Origin: Trichobilharzia szidati
Taxonomy: Eukaryota; Platyhelminthes; Trematoda; Strigeidida; Schistosomatidae
Assembly (NCBI GenBank): GCA_944472155.2
Contig: OX235273.1
Coordinates: 7,599,204 to 7,663,203, forward strand
DNA length: 64,000 nt
Direction: 5' to 3'
In this document: positions 11,721 through 22,640 of the stretch, piece after piece
Layout of the letters: every line of letters starts with the position of its first letter
How positions within the stretch are numbered: the first letter of the stretch is position 1
The notes under the pieces: model-generated
Told to the model about the DNA's origin: nothing
The model's input: the letters and a program-made list of their open reading frames with translations, nothing else
Database searches by the model: none
Made by a program: the position numbers and the translations under genes

Positions 11721-13734
11721 GCAATTCGCGATTTTAGCGCTATCGCAAGCCAGTATCTTCGGCGATTATTCGTTCTCACGCCCTAGCAAGTGAAGCCCCT
11801 CTGGTCACACCTTCTTAGTACGCCTTCTCCAGGCAACTTCCTACTGTAGTCGGTCAATTGGAATCATTAGATTACTTCTCCATAAATAATTTGTAGGGGT
11901 TTAACGAATTAACGTATTAGCGAATGGAAATGCATTTGACACATTCTGAGGATGAAGATCATTTCTCATCGGTTGAAGAATGTCTGCTGAGCGTGACCGA
12001 ATTCTAATCTTGTCATAAATTGCAGTGTATTTCTATCAATCATAGAGAAATGTATATAATATCGATTTAACCTACTTTTGTAATAACTCAATTTCTTAGC
12101 AATCATATCTGAGATGTTCAGGTGTGTGTCTAAGAAAGGTATGATAAAGAAGAACGTTACAAAATCAATACAAGAACCATTTTTATCTTGTGTATAATAT
12201 TTCAGCACTTTACCTTCCTTCGATTTCCTGGCAGTGGTACATAAGTCTTCTAGTTTAAGCTTGGAGGTTTCAGTAGCAGAGGTGCCCTCTTGCGGGTGCG
12301 CAATGGCGTTGCTAGCCTCACCACTAACTTTTCCTCCTTACTGGAGTCGTCACAAAATAAGAAAGCCTTAGAAATGGATCAACTCGAAGTTGAGTTGAAC
12401 TCAGACCATATTCGTGGTTGATGTTAAGTAGTAAAGGTCAATAGAAGCTTATTTCGCCTCCTAAACAGTTTCCTTCGGTTAATGGAAAATGTGAGTATTC
12501 ATAACTAAGTGGATAGACGAGAGAGATTAGTGACACAATTTATATTTGTTCACGTTTTAGTGTTAGCTGAGTGAAGAGAAGTGGTGAATCAGTGGAGAGT
12601 GTGTGCATGACTCTGTGTGCATGTGTGCTCCCGTTGGCTTCATCTGAGTGAGTGATTGACGTACTGATATCGAGCACGACAAACAACATTCATAAGGCAT
12701 CAGTGGATCGGGATAAACTTACTTTCTTGGTTTTGAATTCGATTGATTTCTGACATGATATCCTTTTCTGTCCCTGAAAGAGCTTGAAATTTCGATTGGG
12801 AAGAGGTTTTATTACAAAGCAAATATATAAATTCTTCAAAGCTGTGTGTTATGATTGATATTAAAATAAGCACGAATAAGGGCAAAGTTTGTTCAGGGAC
12901 TGGATTGAATTTCTGAGATGGGTTGGCTAGACAGTTCGTCTTCTTTTATTGGATGTGAGACTGGCGAGACTTAGTGTGTCACGGAATTTATTTCCAACTG
13001 GTTGTTGCAAACATTCACTTACAGCTACTTACGCTCAATACTTGAGATCGGATAGTCGACCGGAAGCGATGAGCAGCAAAAAACTCTGGTGATTAACAAA
13101 CCATCCAACCAACCAATCGACAATCTATCGGCCAACAGATATGCAGGAGAAAGTGCAGACCGATTGCATTTACGATGAAGACACAACTGGCTGACATCTT
13201 GTGCCAGGTCGTCTAGTGGATTACGAATGGGGAACAATGTGCAAGGTGTGATTGTGTGTATGTAGGGTAGAGTAGGTGAGGGGAGATGAAGAAGATCATG
13301 TGTGGTGACGGCAGAAACTTATTGATTATCATGGAGGCAGATAGAAGAGACTGCAAAGATGAGAGTGAAATGACGATACGCTCGCTGTTACAGTCGATAT
13401 CTACGGGAATCATAACACTCATGTATACCTTCATCTGCTCGCGCTACACAACAAATGAACTTCACTCTGTTTCACACACTTTGACATGGCTAAATTCCAT
13501 GTAGCAGACATTTCGGCAAGTGGAATCGTTTTTAATTTGAAGTTTCATTCTCTTAACAATGAATGCTGTGGTTTGATTCGACGCCATCTGAACTTCAAAA
13601 GACAAAAAATGAGGAAAAACTGGGGAAAAATCGGTATGACCTCAAATCACACAAATTGGATTATGTTGACGAGAAGCCGAGCTTCATGAAGCAGATCAAT
13701 GAACTAAGTTACACTTGAAACATTTTACAGTAAA
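11721..13734. other. About 2 kb with no recognised feature
   Basis: I could not place this stretch in any repeat family present elsewhere in the window, and found no open frame with a motif. It lies just outside arm 1 of the large inverted duplication and is the longest apparently single-copy stretch in the window. Confidence 0.4.
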
Positions 13735-14379
13735 GTGGCTCAAAGCGGCAGTTTATCGGTTACACATTCACTGATTATAGACCGAATGTGGAAACCGACG
13801 CATAGATCAGTAGATAATAATGCTTCACTCAGTCACCTAGATAAGGAGTTCTGTAGAATCCTGCCCGAGAAACAACTTACAGATTCAGTGTCTTCGGGAC
13901 GGCTTGAATTTCTTCAGAATCTCACTTTACAATTTCAGGTTTCTGTAGTAGAATTTTCTCGCACATGCATTCTGAATGAAAATATATCCGAGACTCTCTA
14001 GTTCGTGATCGACTGTGTCGCTGGTACAAATCCTTCTGATTCTGGAAGATAAGTAGTGCATCACGTTCCTCTAAGTTCTCGAAACCATCTATGTAACCAA
14101 GAAAATTCGTGTATTGGTCACTTCATGTTAATTTCCCATTGACGGCTGTCCCCCAACACACCTTCACGTCTGTTTATCCACGAGTGGCATCACAAATTGT
14201 GAAATTCAGAGTTCATCTGGTATCCTGATGTGAAATGGGTGGCGATTATTCAACTCCCTCACTTCGATATCGGGAACTTATTCATCACAAGTAGTGAAAG
14301 TATCATCTGTGCATCTTTGGTACATATAAAATACCTCACTGCGTTTCAATTCATGAAAAATTCCCATTCGAATATTAGT

Positions 14380-14674
14380 GGACGGAAGACCGGTAGTTCA
14401 GAGAAGAGTCTCTTTTGTCCGAGTGTGTACATTAATTTTGTCAACTGAAAATACAATTAGTAAGTTTTTGGTGGAGTTACGTAATACACAAAGCGTTCAG
14501 AGGAATTTAATGTTGATGCAAGAGGGTAGTAAGAGAAGCAATGAGTTGTCACAAACGATTGTTAAACAAGAGTTACTTAATTATAACATGAATAATTTGA
14601 TGGAGGAATTGTCCTCAAGGTGTACGTGGAAACAAAATAACATACGGAATTACGCGAAAGATTTAAGCAGTTAG
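14380..14674 (+). mobile_element. PLE family 2, probable 5' fragment with start of its ORF
   Basis: The frame 14,378-14,674 encodes a polar, probably helical segment (ISKFLVELRNTQSVQRN, then LSQTIVKQELL, then RCTWKQNNIRNYAK) that is retained in arm 2 (58,752-58,468). It is directly preceded by the terminal hairpin-type sequence of PLE family 2 and followed by an inverted PLE nuclease fragment. I infer it is the beginning of the PLE reading frame, N-terminal to the RT. It shows no known motif, so a different origin is possible. Confidence 0.45.
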
Positions 14675-15040
14675 AAAAATAAGCAAACAAGTAAAAGTTA
14701 AGTGAAATCAATAGAGTTATTACTATGATAGTAGAAGTGGCTGAATAATTTTCTTTTGTATACATAGTTCTGGTTCTTCTAACTGAATGGCTAGGGCTTC
14801 TGCAATGCAAAGAAGATGGAAACGTATTGTCTTTGGCAGGTTGTTCTTCACTTTGTAGATCACTTTGAAGCAGGAGGCGTTTGTTGAGATGGAATGACCA
14901 GTGGTGACGAGATGTTCGATTATTGCACTGCATATATGACCATTACTTCCTTTCTGCAACCACGTTTGATAGTGTTCATCGACCCCTTTCCAATGGGATG
15001 CACGTCGATAGATCAATGTATCTGGCTGGCTCCACAACAC
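14675..15040 (-). mobile_element. PLE family 2, GIY-YIG C-terminal part
   Basis: The minus-strand frame 15,079-14,723 encodes the C-terminal half of a PLE nuclease: DEHYQTWLQKGSNGHICSA, IIEHLVTTGH, CFKVIYKVKNNLPK, CIAEALAIQ and the end box LCIQKKIIQPLLLS. The YIG motif itself is lost at the 5' junction near 15,035. It stands tail-to-tail with the plus-strand 5' fragment upstream. The arm 2 counterpart is at 58,080-58,430. Confidence 0.75.
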
Positions 15041-15170
15041 ACATGCACACGCATACAAAACAACCATATGCATTGGCACTTGTACAGCTATGAAAATGAA
15101 TTCGCCAGAAACAGATTCTTCGCTGAAATACTGGTCTTCTGACTCAGTACACTGTCATGGTATTTTATTT
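15041..15170 (+). repeat. PLE family 2 terminus with hammerhead-like hairpin
   Basis: Plus-strand terminus facing away from the nuclease fragment. CAGC (about 15,085) and GCTG (about 15,122) could close an outer stem around a GAAAATGAATTC...GAAAC interior. The same arrangement occurs on the minus strand at 17,285-17,410 and 57,951-58,080. The catalytic CTGATGA is not intact here. Confidence 0.5.
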
Positions 15171-15743
15171 TCTAGAGTTTCCATAAAGTAGTCTACAATA
15201 AGGAGAATCAATAACGACCGAATACTCACAGAGTGTTCTCCTTTATATACTCTGACATTGGAGTTTAAATTGTCAGCGAAAGTGCAGATGGACAGTAATT
15301 CTGTGTATCTGTGTATTGGAAAGCCTTACGTCTTAATTATTATTCTCGACTAATTTCCACAGAAATCAAGTAGATCTAGTGACAGGGATATTGTTGGTGA
15401 GAAAGGCAAGAATCAGAGAGAGATATTATCATTGTCAATTTCATCATCAGTCTGGATGGGATGACATCATCTATTCAGTTGGTGAATTCGAATGAATCTG
15501 AGCCACTGTGATGACTGAGACGAATGTCTACTGAACTTTCCGGGACGATGTTGTATGATGAATGGATCAGATTGGAGATTAAGCGGAATTATAGCTTCTC
15601 TGTATGTGCTCTTTGTGGATGATATGGAAGGAGAATTATCGAACTTGAGGACAATGTTTGTTGAAATATTTCGAGTGGGGAGATCGAATCATTCTCCATC
15701 TTAATAGGTGTTTGCTATAGTTATTTTTCCATTTGTTCAGTTA
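15171..15743. other. Arm sequence without recognised feature
   Basis: Shared with arm 2 (about 57,400-57,950, reversed). No motif-bearing frame. The blocks ATACTCACAGAG...TTCTCCTTTATATACT are conserved between arms. Confidence 0.4.
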
Positions 15744-16641
15744 ATAATAATAATAACAGCTTTATTCCAAACAGTATTTGTGGTACAGGTATGGAATTTT
15801 CAGCGTGCATTACAATATTGCATCTAATTACCTCATAAATTTTTATAAGATTTTAAAAATAAAAAGCAACAACAACAAAAAGAAAAAAAGAGAAATAAAA
15901 GAAATAAAAAAGAACAGCATTGCATTCATATATTTAACCAATGCACCACAGGATATGAAATATAAAATTAGTGCGTAATATAATATTTGAGCAACAATAT
16001 AATAGTAACAAAGAAAGGAGAACAAAAGCTAGTGGGAACTATTTGTTAGAGTGCCGCAGTAAGTTGATCGTGTCATACCTAACAGTTTTCTCATCACATA
16101 ACAACTGTGCCAGATAAGGTATTGTGGAGTTTTGTACTTGCTAGTCCTAGCATATAGCCTCCTATAGTTGCTTCTAGTTCTACCAGATGAAATGCAAGGA
16201 GAGAGCTGCGTATGGAGAGGATGTTCGGGGTCTGACAATATAGAATTTGCTAGTTTCTTACATGACATTATATGTCTATCCACAATGATGTTAACCAGTT
16301 GGTTTAACGATATCCCACTTCCCCTACTAACAGCTTTTAGTGCCCTTCTCAGTAAAGCAAAATCTTTCTTTAGTAATCCAGGAAAGGTTAATGGGGAGCA
16401 TTAAAAAGGGATGGGTAGAATACAAGAATTGACAAACTGAGAAAGCAAGGACTGCTTTATACCAGACTGCCTTAACTTCCTAACGTAGAACGTTAAGTGA
16501 AACATCTTTCCAGTAACTATCAAGATGTGAGAGGACCAGGAAAGATCGGAGGAAATACTCATTCCAGAGTACTTGACATTAGATGTACTTTCAACCTCTA
16601 TGCCGTCAATGATAGTGGGACCATGTAAGCTAGCTAGTTGT
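15744..16641 (-). mobile_element. CR1/jockey-type LINE, 5'-truncated, arm 1 only
   Basis: Minus strand. The 3' end at about 15,744 carries TTA-type repeats and the reversed AATAAAGC-like block. Upstream of it the C-terminal tail is read in 16,283-16,029 (PCISSGRTRSNYRRLYART). Further 5' the RT-associated block for SGMSISSDLSWSSHI and FYVRKLRQSG is readable up to about 16,620 with frameshifts and a stop. Flanks read TTTGTTCAGTTA on the left and TGTTAGATCTTC on the right, whereas arm 2 (about 57,380-57,405, reversed) has the two flanks directly joined. The insertion is therefore younger than the inverted duplication. Confidence 0.82.
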
Positions 16642-16784
16642 TGTTAGATCTTCTCAAGTAGTTTCTTACTACAATTTTTTCGTCTTATAAGACAGACAGC
16701 AGTTTATCAATGTATTCTCGAAGATCTATGAGGATGATTTTTGTTTCTCAAGGTCTTAAGGCCAAAATCAATTATTTTGGGTTT

Positions 16785-17030
16785 CAGCATTTCATCATCA
16801 ACTGACAGCGGTTAGAGAATGAGTGGGAAACCACGTAGGGAGTACTGGACAGCCCATGCGTCCTAGTTTGGAACTATTAAGCAGAACTCAACCACAGGGA
16901 TTTGAACCCAGGACCTTCCGTTTACATGGCGGGCTCATAGACCACCCAGCCACTGAAACCTGATTCAAAGGTCCATGAATTCCAACTTCTGCCAGTTCAT
17001 GATGTGGCGTGAAAACTAACGAATGTCATC
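16785..17030 (-). mobile_element. Smalpha-type SINE, decayed
   Basis: Minus-strand SINE: the tail with the TCATGATGAAATGC-like block lies at 16,785-16,800, the ribozyme-tail region near 16,835-16,870, the B box region (CTGGGTTCAAATCCCTG on the minus strand) near 16,893-16,910. CTGATGA is altered to CTGCTTA, so no ribozyme. Arm 2 has the matching copy at about 57,050-57,260. Confidence 0.75.
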
Positions 17031-17260
17031 AGCTGGCTTGCTTTAGGCCATCAAATTGGATTCCAGTGACCAGAGTGGTTTACGAGCTTGTCTTTGAACT
17101 GTAAATTCTGGTCTAAAAACTCAATGAGTGCTTACTACTCAAGAGTAACACACTAGGACGAATCAGCTGTCCAGTATGCGCATGATTTCAAGTCGTCCTC
17201 TAACAGATGTCAGTCTGCAATGAAGTCATGTATACAAGTTCCTTCACTGTCACAGGGTTC
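17030..17260 (+). mobile_element. Smalpha-type SINE, decayed
   Basis: Plus-strand SINE head-to-head with the preceding one. The A-box region (GAGTGGTTTACGAGCTTG) is near 17,079, the tail CACTAGGACGAATCAGCTGTCC near 17,152-17,173 and the CTAACAGATGTCAG block near 17,200. The GAAA box reads GAAT. Arm 2 counterpart about 56,780-57,050. Confidence 0.7.
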
Positions 17261-17284
17261 TTGCTCTGCTTCAAATCACCGAAA

Positions 17285-17410
17285 ATACCCATTGAGTCAT
17301 GAAGAAAATAAAAGACAAATTCAGCGAAGAAAATTTTCTTTATCGACGAAATCATCTTCAGAGGCTGTATAATCGTATTTATACTTACAAAAATATATAG
17401 TGGTCTATTA
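17285..17410 (-). repeat. PLE family 2 terminal fragment
   Basis: Same order as 4,565-4,680: a GAAAATACCCATTGAG block, then on the minus strand an outer stem CAGC/GCTG enclosing CTGAAGA, a short loop, and a palindromic AAGAAAATTTTCTT. The layout mimics a hammerhead with the core base T7 and the GAAA box mutated. Confidence 0.5.
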
Positions 17411-17499
17411 TTGAGTAATAGGGGGTGACATAATTGATATAATTACTCAGAAGTGGCTTTAGAAGTGAAAATTAGAAGTATACAATCCAATCCATGCTA

Positions 17500-18000
17500 A
17501 CCAACACTTGAATATTTCCGATTTGATTCTGTATTCATACACTGATGACAACTGTTCAACTCTGTCATGAATAAAAAAGTCTTATTTATCAAAGTATAAA
17601 AAAGAATCATCGAAAGTAGAAACAGTTTTAAATCAGTTTCAAAACTCATATTTGGATGAAGACAATCTCACAAATAAGATGGTGACATACAGAAGACACA
17701 CTTTATTGTTTGGCACTGTGACAAAATAATCTATGTATATGGAAGGAATGTTAATTGTGTAATTTACACATATATGTGTGTGCAAAAGCAAGAATGGAGA
17801 GATTTTGTCAATGTGGAATTTAGACTATTCAAGTGCTAGTTAACTAGCTAGAATTAATGGAATTAGCCGACATCGACCGACTGATTGCACTGACCTACAT
17901 TCAATTAATGGAGTGTAGGCTGAATGTTTGTATTGCATCTGTGGTTTGACAGCAAAGGGGTTACTTTATTTCTGTGTTGCACGGTCGATTCATTAATGCT
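17500..18000 (+). repeat. Unclassified dispersed repeat X
   Basis: About 500 bp, homologous to 27,257-27,830 on the same strand and, in arm 2, to 56,300-56,770 and 50,510-51,110 reversed. Shared landmarks in order: GATGACAACTGTTCAAC, AAAGTCTTATTT, a TTTGGCACTGTGA block, GAGAGATTTTGTC, an AATTAATGGAATTA block and CTTTATTTCTGTGT. No coding capacity. Its first 170 bp also occur at 21,113-21,280 just upstream of a PLE. Confidence 0.65.
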
Positions 18001-18479
18001 AAAATGTGAAAGCCAAATTCAGATTATGTATTGAGGTCTGCATACAGGTGAGTGAATGGTGTTTTTAATTGGTTGAACAGAGTTGATGTGTAGGATGCAT
18101 TAAGTCAGCAGAAAGTGGTCTTCAGAAGGACTACACTTTCATTCAAGCCTTCGTACAACTTCGCTAAGCTCTGGCAGTCTCTTCAACTGCGTGAACTGAA
18201 GGTTTCTTGTAAGCAGTTCTGAAGACGCTTCTCACCAAACTGGAAACACTCAATGCAGATAATCAGGGAATCATGGAAAGTAAAGTTATTTGAGAAATGT
18301 GAATTTATTAGGAGTGATGGAAAAGGTAACCTTTTATTGACCATCGTAAGCTGGACGTTTCATTTTGTTATTGTGTTATGATAGGCTTTGTTTTACTCTA
18401 GATGTTTGATAAACAAAGCATAATCACGTTCCCACTAATCTTGCTGTGAGCCTTATTGTTTGTTATATTCATTGTTCCC
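18001..18479. other. Arm sequence without recognised feature
   Basis: Shared with arm 2 (about 55,830-56,300, reversed). No motif-bearing frame; the arm 2 open frame at 56,010-56,285 is not maintained here. Confidence 0.4.
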
Positions 18480-18900
18480 TCAGGTTTCCAGTGAAATATT
18501 GGGCTACAGTGCCACATTCAAATCTCACTCCATTCTCTGTAATCTTTGCTTGCTGGCTGCATGACTGCGCATGATCTCCTCTATGTCACTGTTGCATTCA
18601 CATCCAACTCCTTGCTTCCCACTCGATTCCGCCTAATGGCCTAATTCGTGACTTCGCTCGTCGGTCTTTTCAGTGTGTGTCCGATCCGCGTCTATTTTCT
18701 CCTACACATTCATCGGGTGACACTTTTTTGGCTGGCTCCTCGCCAGAGTTTTTTATCCTTCACGTTCCCCAGTGGAACGTAGGGCTTCAAGCTAGTGGCT
18801 TGAAGTTTCTGTAGCAGTGATATGGATATCAAGTCTCTGAGCCACAAAGAAGCGCTCACTGACTTGACAGTGTTGAAAAGTGTGTAGACTTCCTCTTCCC
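18480..18900 (-). mobile_element. RTE-type LINE fragment, decayed
   Basis: Minus-strand 3' part of an RTE copy (3' signature around 18,475-18,510, C-terminal region to about 18,750, RT-distal part 18,820-18,900). The middle is replaced by a short SINE tail. The arm 2 partner 55,345-55,830 keeps the uninterrupted RTE order. Confidence 0.65.
18765..18830 (-). mobile_element. 3' tail of an RTE-tailed SINE, arm 1 only
   Basis: About 65 bp on the minus strand matching the 3' end of the SINE at 23,820-24,010 (TACAGAAACTTCAAGC, then CTTGAAGCCCTACGTTCC). It substitutes for about 115 bp of RTE sequence that arm 2 retains. Confidence 0.6.
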
Positions 18901-19659
18901 TAATCCCCTCTGGATTACACTCATTAGAATAACCATGATGGAGATTAGTGAAGAAGAGAATTTTAACTATTTTGTTTCAACAAATTAAACAATTATACTT
19001 CTTGGGAACCGCGATTAGCTTATCTGACAATCTCTGGAGAATCGACCAATGTAGGTGTGCCATTTACAAAAATCCTCAGAATTCAAAGTCCTGATCAACA
19101 CTGTGAATTTACTTCTCCAATAATTTGAGATATTCTGTAGAGGTCGTGAAATTATTGAGATATGTATAGTAGGAAGAAGTTCTTCACTCATGAAATCCAC
19201 AAATTTAACCGAAGACGGTTAACCTAGATTAGAATAATAAAGTCACACACACACACACACTGACACACACTATCCAAAATTGATTTCTGTGACTGTAAGC
19301 TCAACTGTTCACAAGTTCCAGTGAATCTGTTCTCTTTTCTGTTGGGTTAGCCTACAAAATACCGTGTGATGTACTTTTATTTGTAAGTGATAATTGTGGA
19401 GCAATTAATAGCTTCTCATTCCTGTTTTCAGGACACTCCAGCAATGCTCACTATCGAACCCACTGCCAGAGATCCAACAGAGAACCTTCATGTTACGATT
19501 TGAACATCGTTCTCTAGTTCACTGAGAGCTACTGCATGGATGTGCTGAAGCTGTATTGAGAAGTTGTTAGCAGTGCTGTCCTGCATGTTTCAAGGTGGAT
19601 TAAATGCCAAACGATGGCATTGATTGAGGGTAATGCTACAACACAAGCTGACAAACTTA
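18901..19659. other. Arm sequence with a CA microsatellite
   Basis: Unassigned sequence shared with arm 2 (about 54,600-55,340, reversed). It includes a CA-dinucleotide run at about 19,240-19,272, seen as TG repeats at about 55,000-55,022. The short frame 19,200-19,015 is unsupported. Confidence 0.5.
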
Positions 19660-19830
19660 TAAATGATGGTCATTAAACGGTGGCTTAATCGCTTGAACCG
19701 TCAACAAGCTTGAGATTCATGAAAACGTGGGACTAGCGACACCGATCTTTATTGTGGCATCATAGTTTTGCATTTTTGAAGAGTCCTGAACTATGACGAA
19801 ACAGCTGTGCAGTGTGTGATGATGGTTCGT
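19660..19830 (+). mobile_element. Smalpha-type SINE, decayed
   Basis: A-box-like GGTGGCTTAATCGCTTG (about 19,680) followed about 100 bp later by GAAGAGTCCTGAACTATGAC and GAAACAGCTGTGCAGT. The hammerhead core start is lost (TTTTTGA in place of CTGATGA) but the GAAA box is kept. Arm 2 counterpart about 54,430-54,600. Confidence 0.55.
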
Positions 19831-20118
19831 GATGAACTCTCCAATTTCCGACGAAATTCCACCACCTAAATATTACAAATCCACTTAATATCTTTCCGGA
19901 AGAGCAGAGTTTTCGTAACAGAATTATCCAGTTCGGAATGTTCCAAGCCCCATTGTACAACACATCAAAAGGATTGAAGACAAATTCATTTCTACTCCAA
20001 CTGTGTCTGAATTCTATTTTTATGCTCATTCAATTCAACACTTTTGCAGTAGAAATAAGTGAAAACGATAACTTGTTCACTAAGTATCTGAAATTCAATG
20101 AAGTTGCACGACACAATT

Positions 20119-20964
20119 ATTATTATTGTTCCCTTGGGTTCCTAGTGGAACATAGGGCTTCAGCTGCACGTCTCCACTTGTTTCTGTCTTCTGCTGTACT
20201 TTTCACCTGCATCCATGTTAGTCCATACTGTTTCGACTCTTCTTCACACGATCTCCTCCATGTCATCCTTGCACGTCACACTCGCCGCTTCCCTTTCGGG
20301 TTCCACTTGAGCACTGCCTGACGCGCGATGTCACCCAGTGGCCTCCTCAGCCAGTGAGTGTCCAATCCACCTCCACTTTCTCTTGCATATTTGTTGGGCG
20401 ATTGGTTCCTGTTTTGTTTGTTCCCATAGTTTCTTGTTTGTGATTCTTTCCGGCCATCTGATCTTGAGTATAGGACGAAGACAGCTGTTGATAAAGGTCT
20501 GCAACAGGCTGTTGAAAATATTCTTTGTGACTCACCACGTTTCTGATCCGTATAGAAGAAGTGACTGACTTGACGTTTATATTGAAAATCGGAATTTTGT
20601 TGTTGATGCTGAGTTGAGTGACGAAGATTTCCAGATTGGTTCCAAGTTGATGATGAATGTGTTTCTCACCTTCCCGATTCTCGTCTCGATTTGACATCCT
20701 CGTTCGTTCCGTTCCTCCTGTAGTTGAGACAATGCTTCCTAGATAAGTGAATGAAGTAACCTCTTTCAAATGCCTCCCATTGATGGTGATTGTCGCTGGA
20801 TGTTGCTGCTGTTGTTGTTGTTGGTTATTTCCATAACCTCCGTCTTGTCTATGTTCATATGGAGACACAATCCTCTTCTCCATTTCGTAGAATTTTGGAA
20901 ATGTAGACTTCATTCGCAGAACACTATGCAAACGTTTTCCGACCAGTGATCCCTGGACATTCAT
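20119..20964 (-). mobile_element. RTE-clade LINE, subfamily B, 5'-truncated
   Basis: A minus-strand frame of 205 codons (20,964-20,347) covers the distal RT region and C-terminus: a Gln-rich stretch, then ITINGRHLKEVTSFTYLGS, INNKIPIFNINVKS, and the C-terminal QEKVEVDWTL box. The 3' signature (CCTTGGGTTCCTAGTGGAAC on the plus strand) is at about 20,135-20,155 and ends in ATT repeats. The catalytic FADD box is upstream of the truncation point and absent. Long for a dead copy, probably a fairly recent insertion, but a C-terminal frame change is likely relative to the family. Confidence 0.85.
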
Positions 20965-21112
20965 ATTGCCTATGACATCGTATTAATCACCTTCCGGTTT
21001 CCCGAAATTGTATCAATAGACGACAAGAGACTTGAAAACTGAGAATGTGTTAGGAATTTGATATACTCATATAAGGAAATCATGCGTACAAACACACAAT
21101 AGCATCTTCACT

Positions 21113-21280
21113 GGACAGATCACTGCCAGGCTGTTATTGCCTAAGATTCCACGTGATTGCTGTCCGTGCTCAGCAAAACTCAATGATTTTCGATTGGATT
21201 CGGTATTTGTACACTGATGACAACTGTTCAACACTGTCCTGAATATTAAAGTCTTATTTGTCAAAATGTGCAGTATGCCA
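21113..21280 (+). repeat. Repeat X segment, LTR-like flank of the PLE
   Basis: About 170 bp (CAGATCACTGCCAGG to AAAGTCTTATTTGTC) that recurs as a direct repeat downstream of the PLE block, at 27,257-27,430, and in reverse in arm 2 at about 52,970-53,140 and 50,940-51,115. It resembles the pseudo-LTR position of PLEs but could equally be a host repeat into which the PLE went. Confidence 0.6.
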
Positions 21281-21292
21281 TCCTTAAAATAG

Positions 21293-22262
21293 GAATGGGA
21301 CTAAGTTGCATAGACAAAACAATGGCGGACGAAGTACGAGCACAATGTCAACTTACATTAAAATGACTTGACAAAGCTTTAAATTACCTCGAGAATAACG
21401 AGGACATGGTAATCACTTGGTCAGACAAAGGAAATGCAACAGCAGTATTAGACAAATCAGACTATTTCGACAAGGTGAATACTCACATACAAACAGGACC
21501 ATTTGAGGAAATTAATAAACCAATAGATACAATTATGAATAAAGTTAAGAAATCCACAGTGGACCTTATAAGCCGAATGAAGCCGTTTCTAGGTGAGTCT
21601 AAATGGTTTAATTTAATGCCGAAAACTAATAACCCCAGTAGGATGGATGGTGTTGTTAAAGTTCATAAGTCAGGATACCCTATTAGACCTATAGTTGATT
21701 TTAGAAATTCACCTACTTATGAATTATCTAAATATTTAGTTATGGCATCAAATCCCCTTAAAAGCCATTCTCAATTAGATAATGAAGAGAAAATGGTTAG
21801 TTTTGACATTGTCAGTTTATACACACGTATACCGATAATAAATATGGCTATAGAGGCAGTCAGAAACGAACTCATTTCTGACCAAGAACTGGAACTTAGG
21901 ACAAAAGTGCCACTTAAGGACATAATGCTGAAAGTGCAGCTATGCCTGACTTCTACAGTATTTAAATTCCAAGGGAAAATATACAAACAAACTGAGGGAG
22001 TTGCCATGGGATCACCGATATCCCCGGTTGTAGCAGATATATTCATCGATAGCGATTGAAACGTTCACCTCCAACCGAAAAGTATGGTGGAGGTATGTAG
22101 ATGACACACTCACTGTACTTAGAACACAAGATATAGATAGATTTTTCGAACATATCCACTCGAAGGTAGAGACAATTCAATTCATTTATGAATTGGAAAG
22201 TCAGGAAGGGGAGCACTGAGTGTTAGATTGCAGCGTAAAAAGGAAAGAAGATGGGAAGTTAA
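21293..22262 (+). mobile_element. Penelope-like element, RT region, family 1
   Basis: The 217-codon frame 21,406-22,059 encodes the N-terminal two thirds of a PLE reverse transcriptase: KWFNLMPKTNNPSRMDGVVK, GYPIRPIVDFRNSP, the catalytic motif A VSFDIVSLYTRIP, and motif B EGVAMGSPISPVVADIFI. A deletion and frameshift near 22,052-22,070 then separate it from the motif C block, whose YVDD codons lie at 22,094-22,105. The copy breaks off at about 22,262. PLE RTs are related to telomerase. No nuclease domain follows. Confidence 0.88.
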
Positions 22263-22461
22263 ATTAATTAATTAGTTTAATTAATTTTTAGAACTGCAGA
22301 TTCCTTTGTCCCTCTCCATTGTGTGATTACGTGTTAGTGCGTGACTTTCTGTAAACCATTCATCTTTATGAGGTCAGTGATCCTCCACACTTAGCTACAT
22401 TCTTGTGTTCTAAAAACCTAAGTTGCAACGATCTACCACCCTCATATAATGCAATCGACCT

Positions 22462-22640
22462 CAGGTAACTACCTACCTGAATAGGACAAGTCGCTAGTGA
22501 GCATCTCATTGATATTCAAGTGTTGGTTTGTAGGGATTTTCATCATGAGCTGACATTAGTTAGAGAACCTACAAACCAACGCTTGAATATCAATGAGATG
22601 CTCAATAGCGACTTGCCCTATTCAGGTAGGTAGTTACCTG
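22462..22640. repeat. 73-bp foldback hairpin
   Basis: Positions 22,462-22,534 and 22,568-22,640 are reverse complements without indels and with three mismatches; the loop is 33 nt. Part of the loop is the reversed 3' end of the adjacent SINE. A third, partial copy of the stem end lies at 22,952-22,973, at the other side of the SINE. Confidence 0.9.

Larger units (their letters stand above)
20119..21982 (+). repeat. 1,864-bp direct repeat, copy 1
   Basis: Matches 24,305-26,168 base for base at a constant offset of 4,186, with one difference noticed by eye (C at 21,945, A at 26,131). The unit is composite: a minus-strand RTE piece, a 170-bp repeat-X piece and the first part of a PLE RT. So it was copied as a block and did not move as one transposon. 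Confidence 0.9.

Noticed and set aside
11966..13434. Short minus-strand frames as possible host exons
   Set aside because: No motif, no splice-site framework that I could support, and no second copy to test for constraint.
15778..16025. Lys-rich and Phe-rich frames on both strands
   Set aside because: Low-complexity A-rich 3' UTR of a LINE.
19938..20321. 127-codon plus-strand frame
   Set aside because: It runs from arm sequence into antisense RTE sequence; the second half is the reverse of a known LINE frame.
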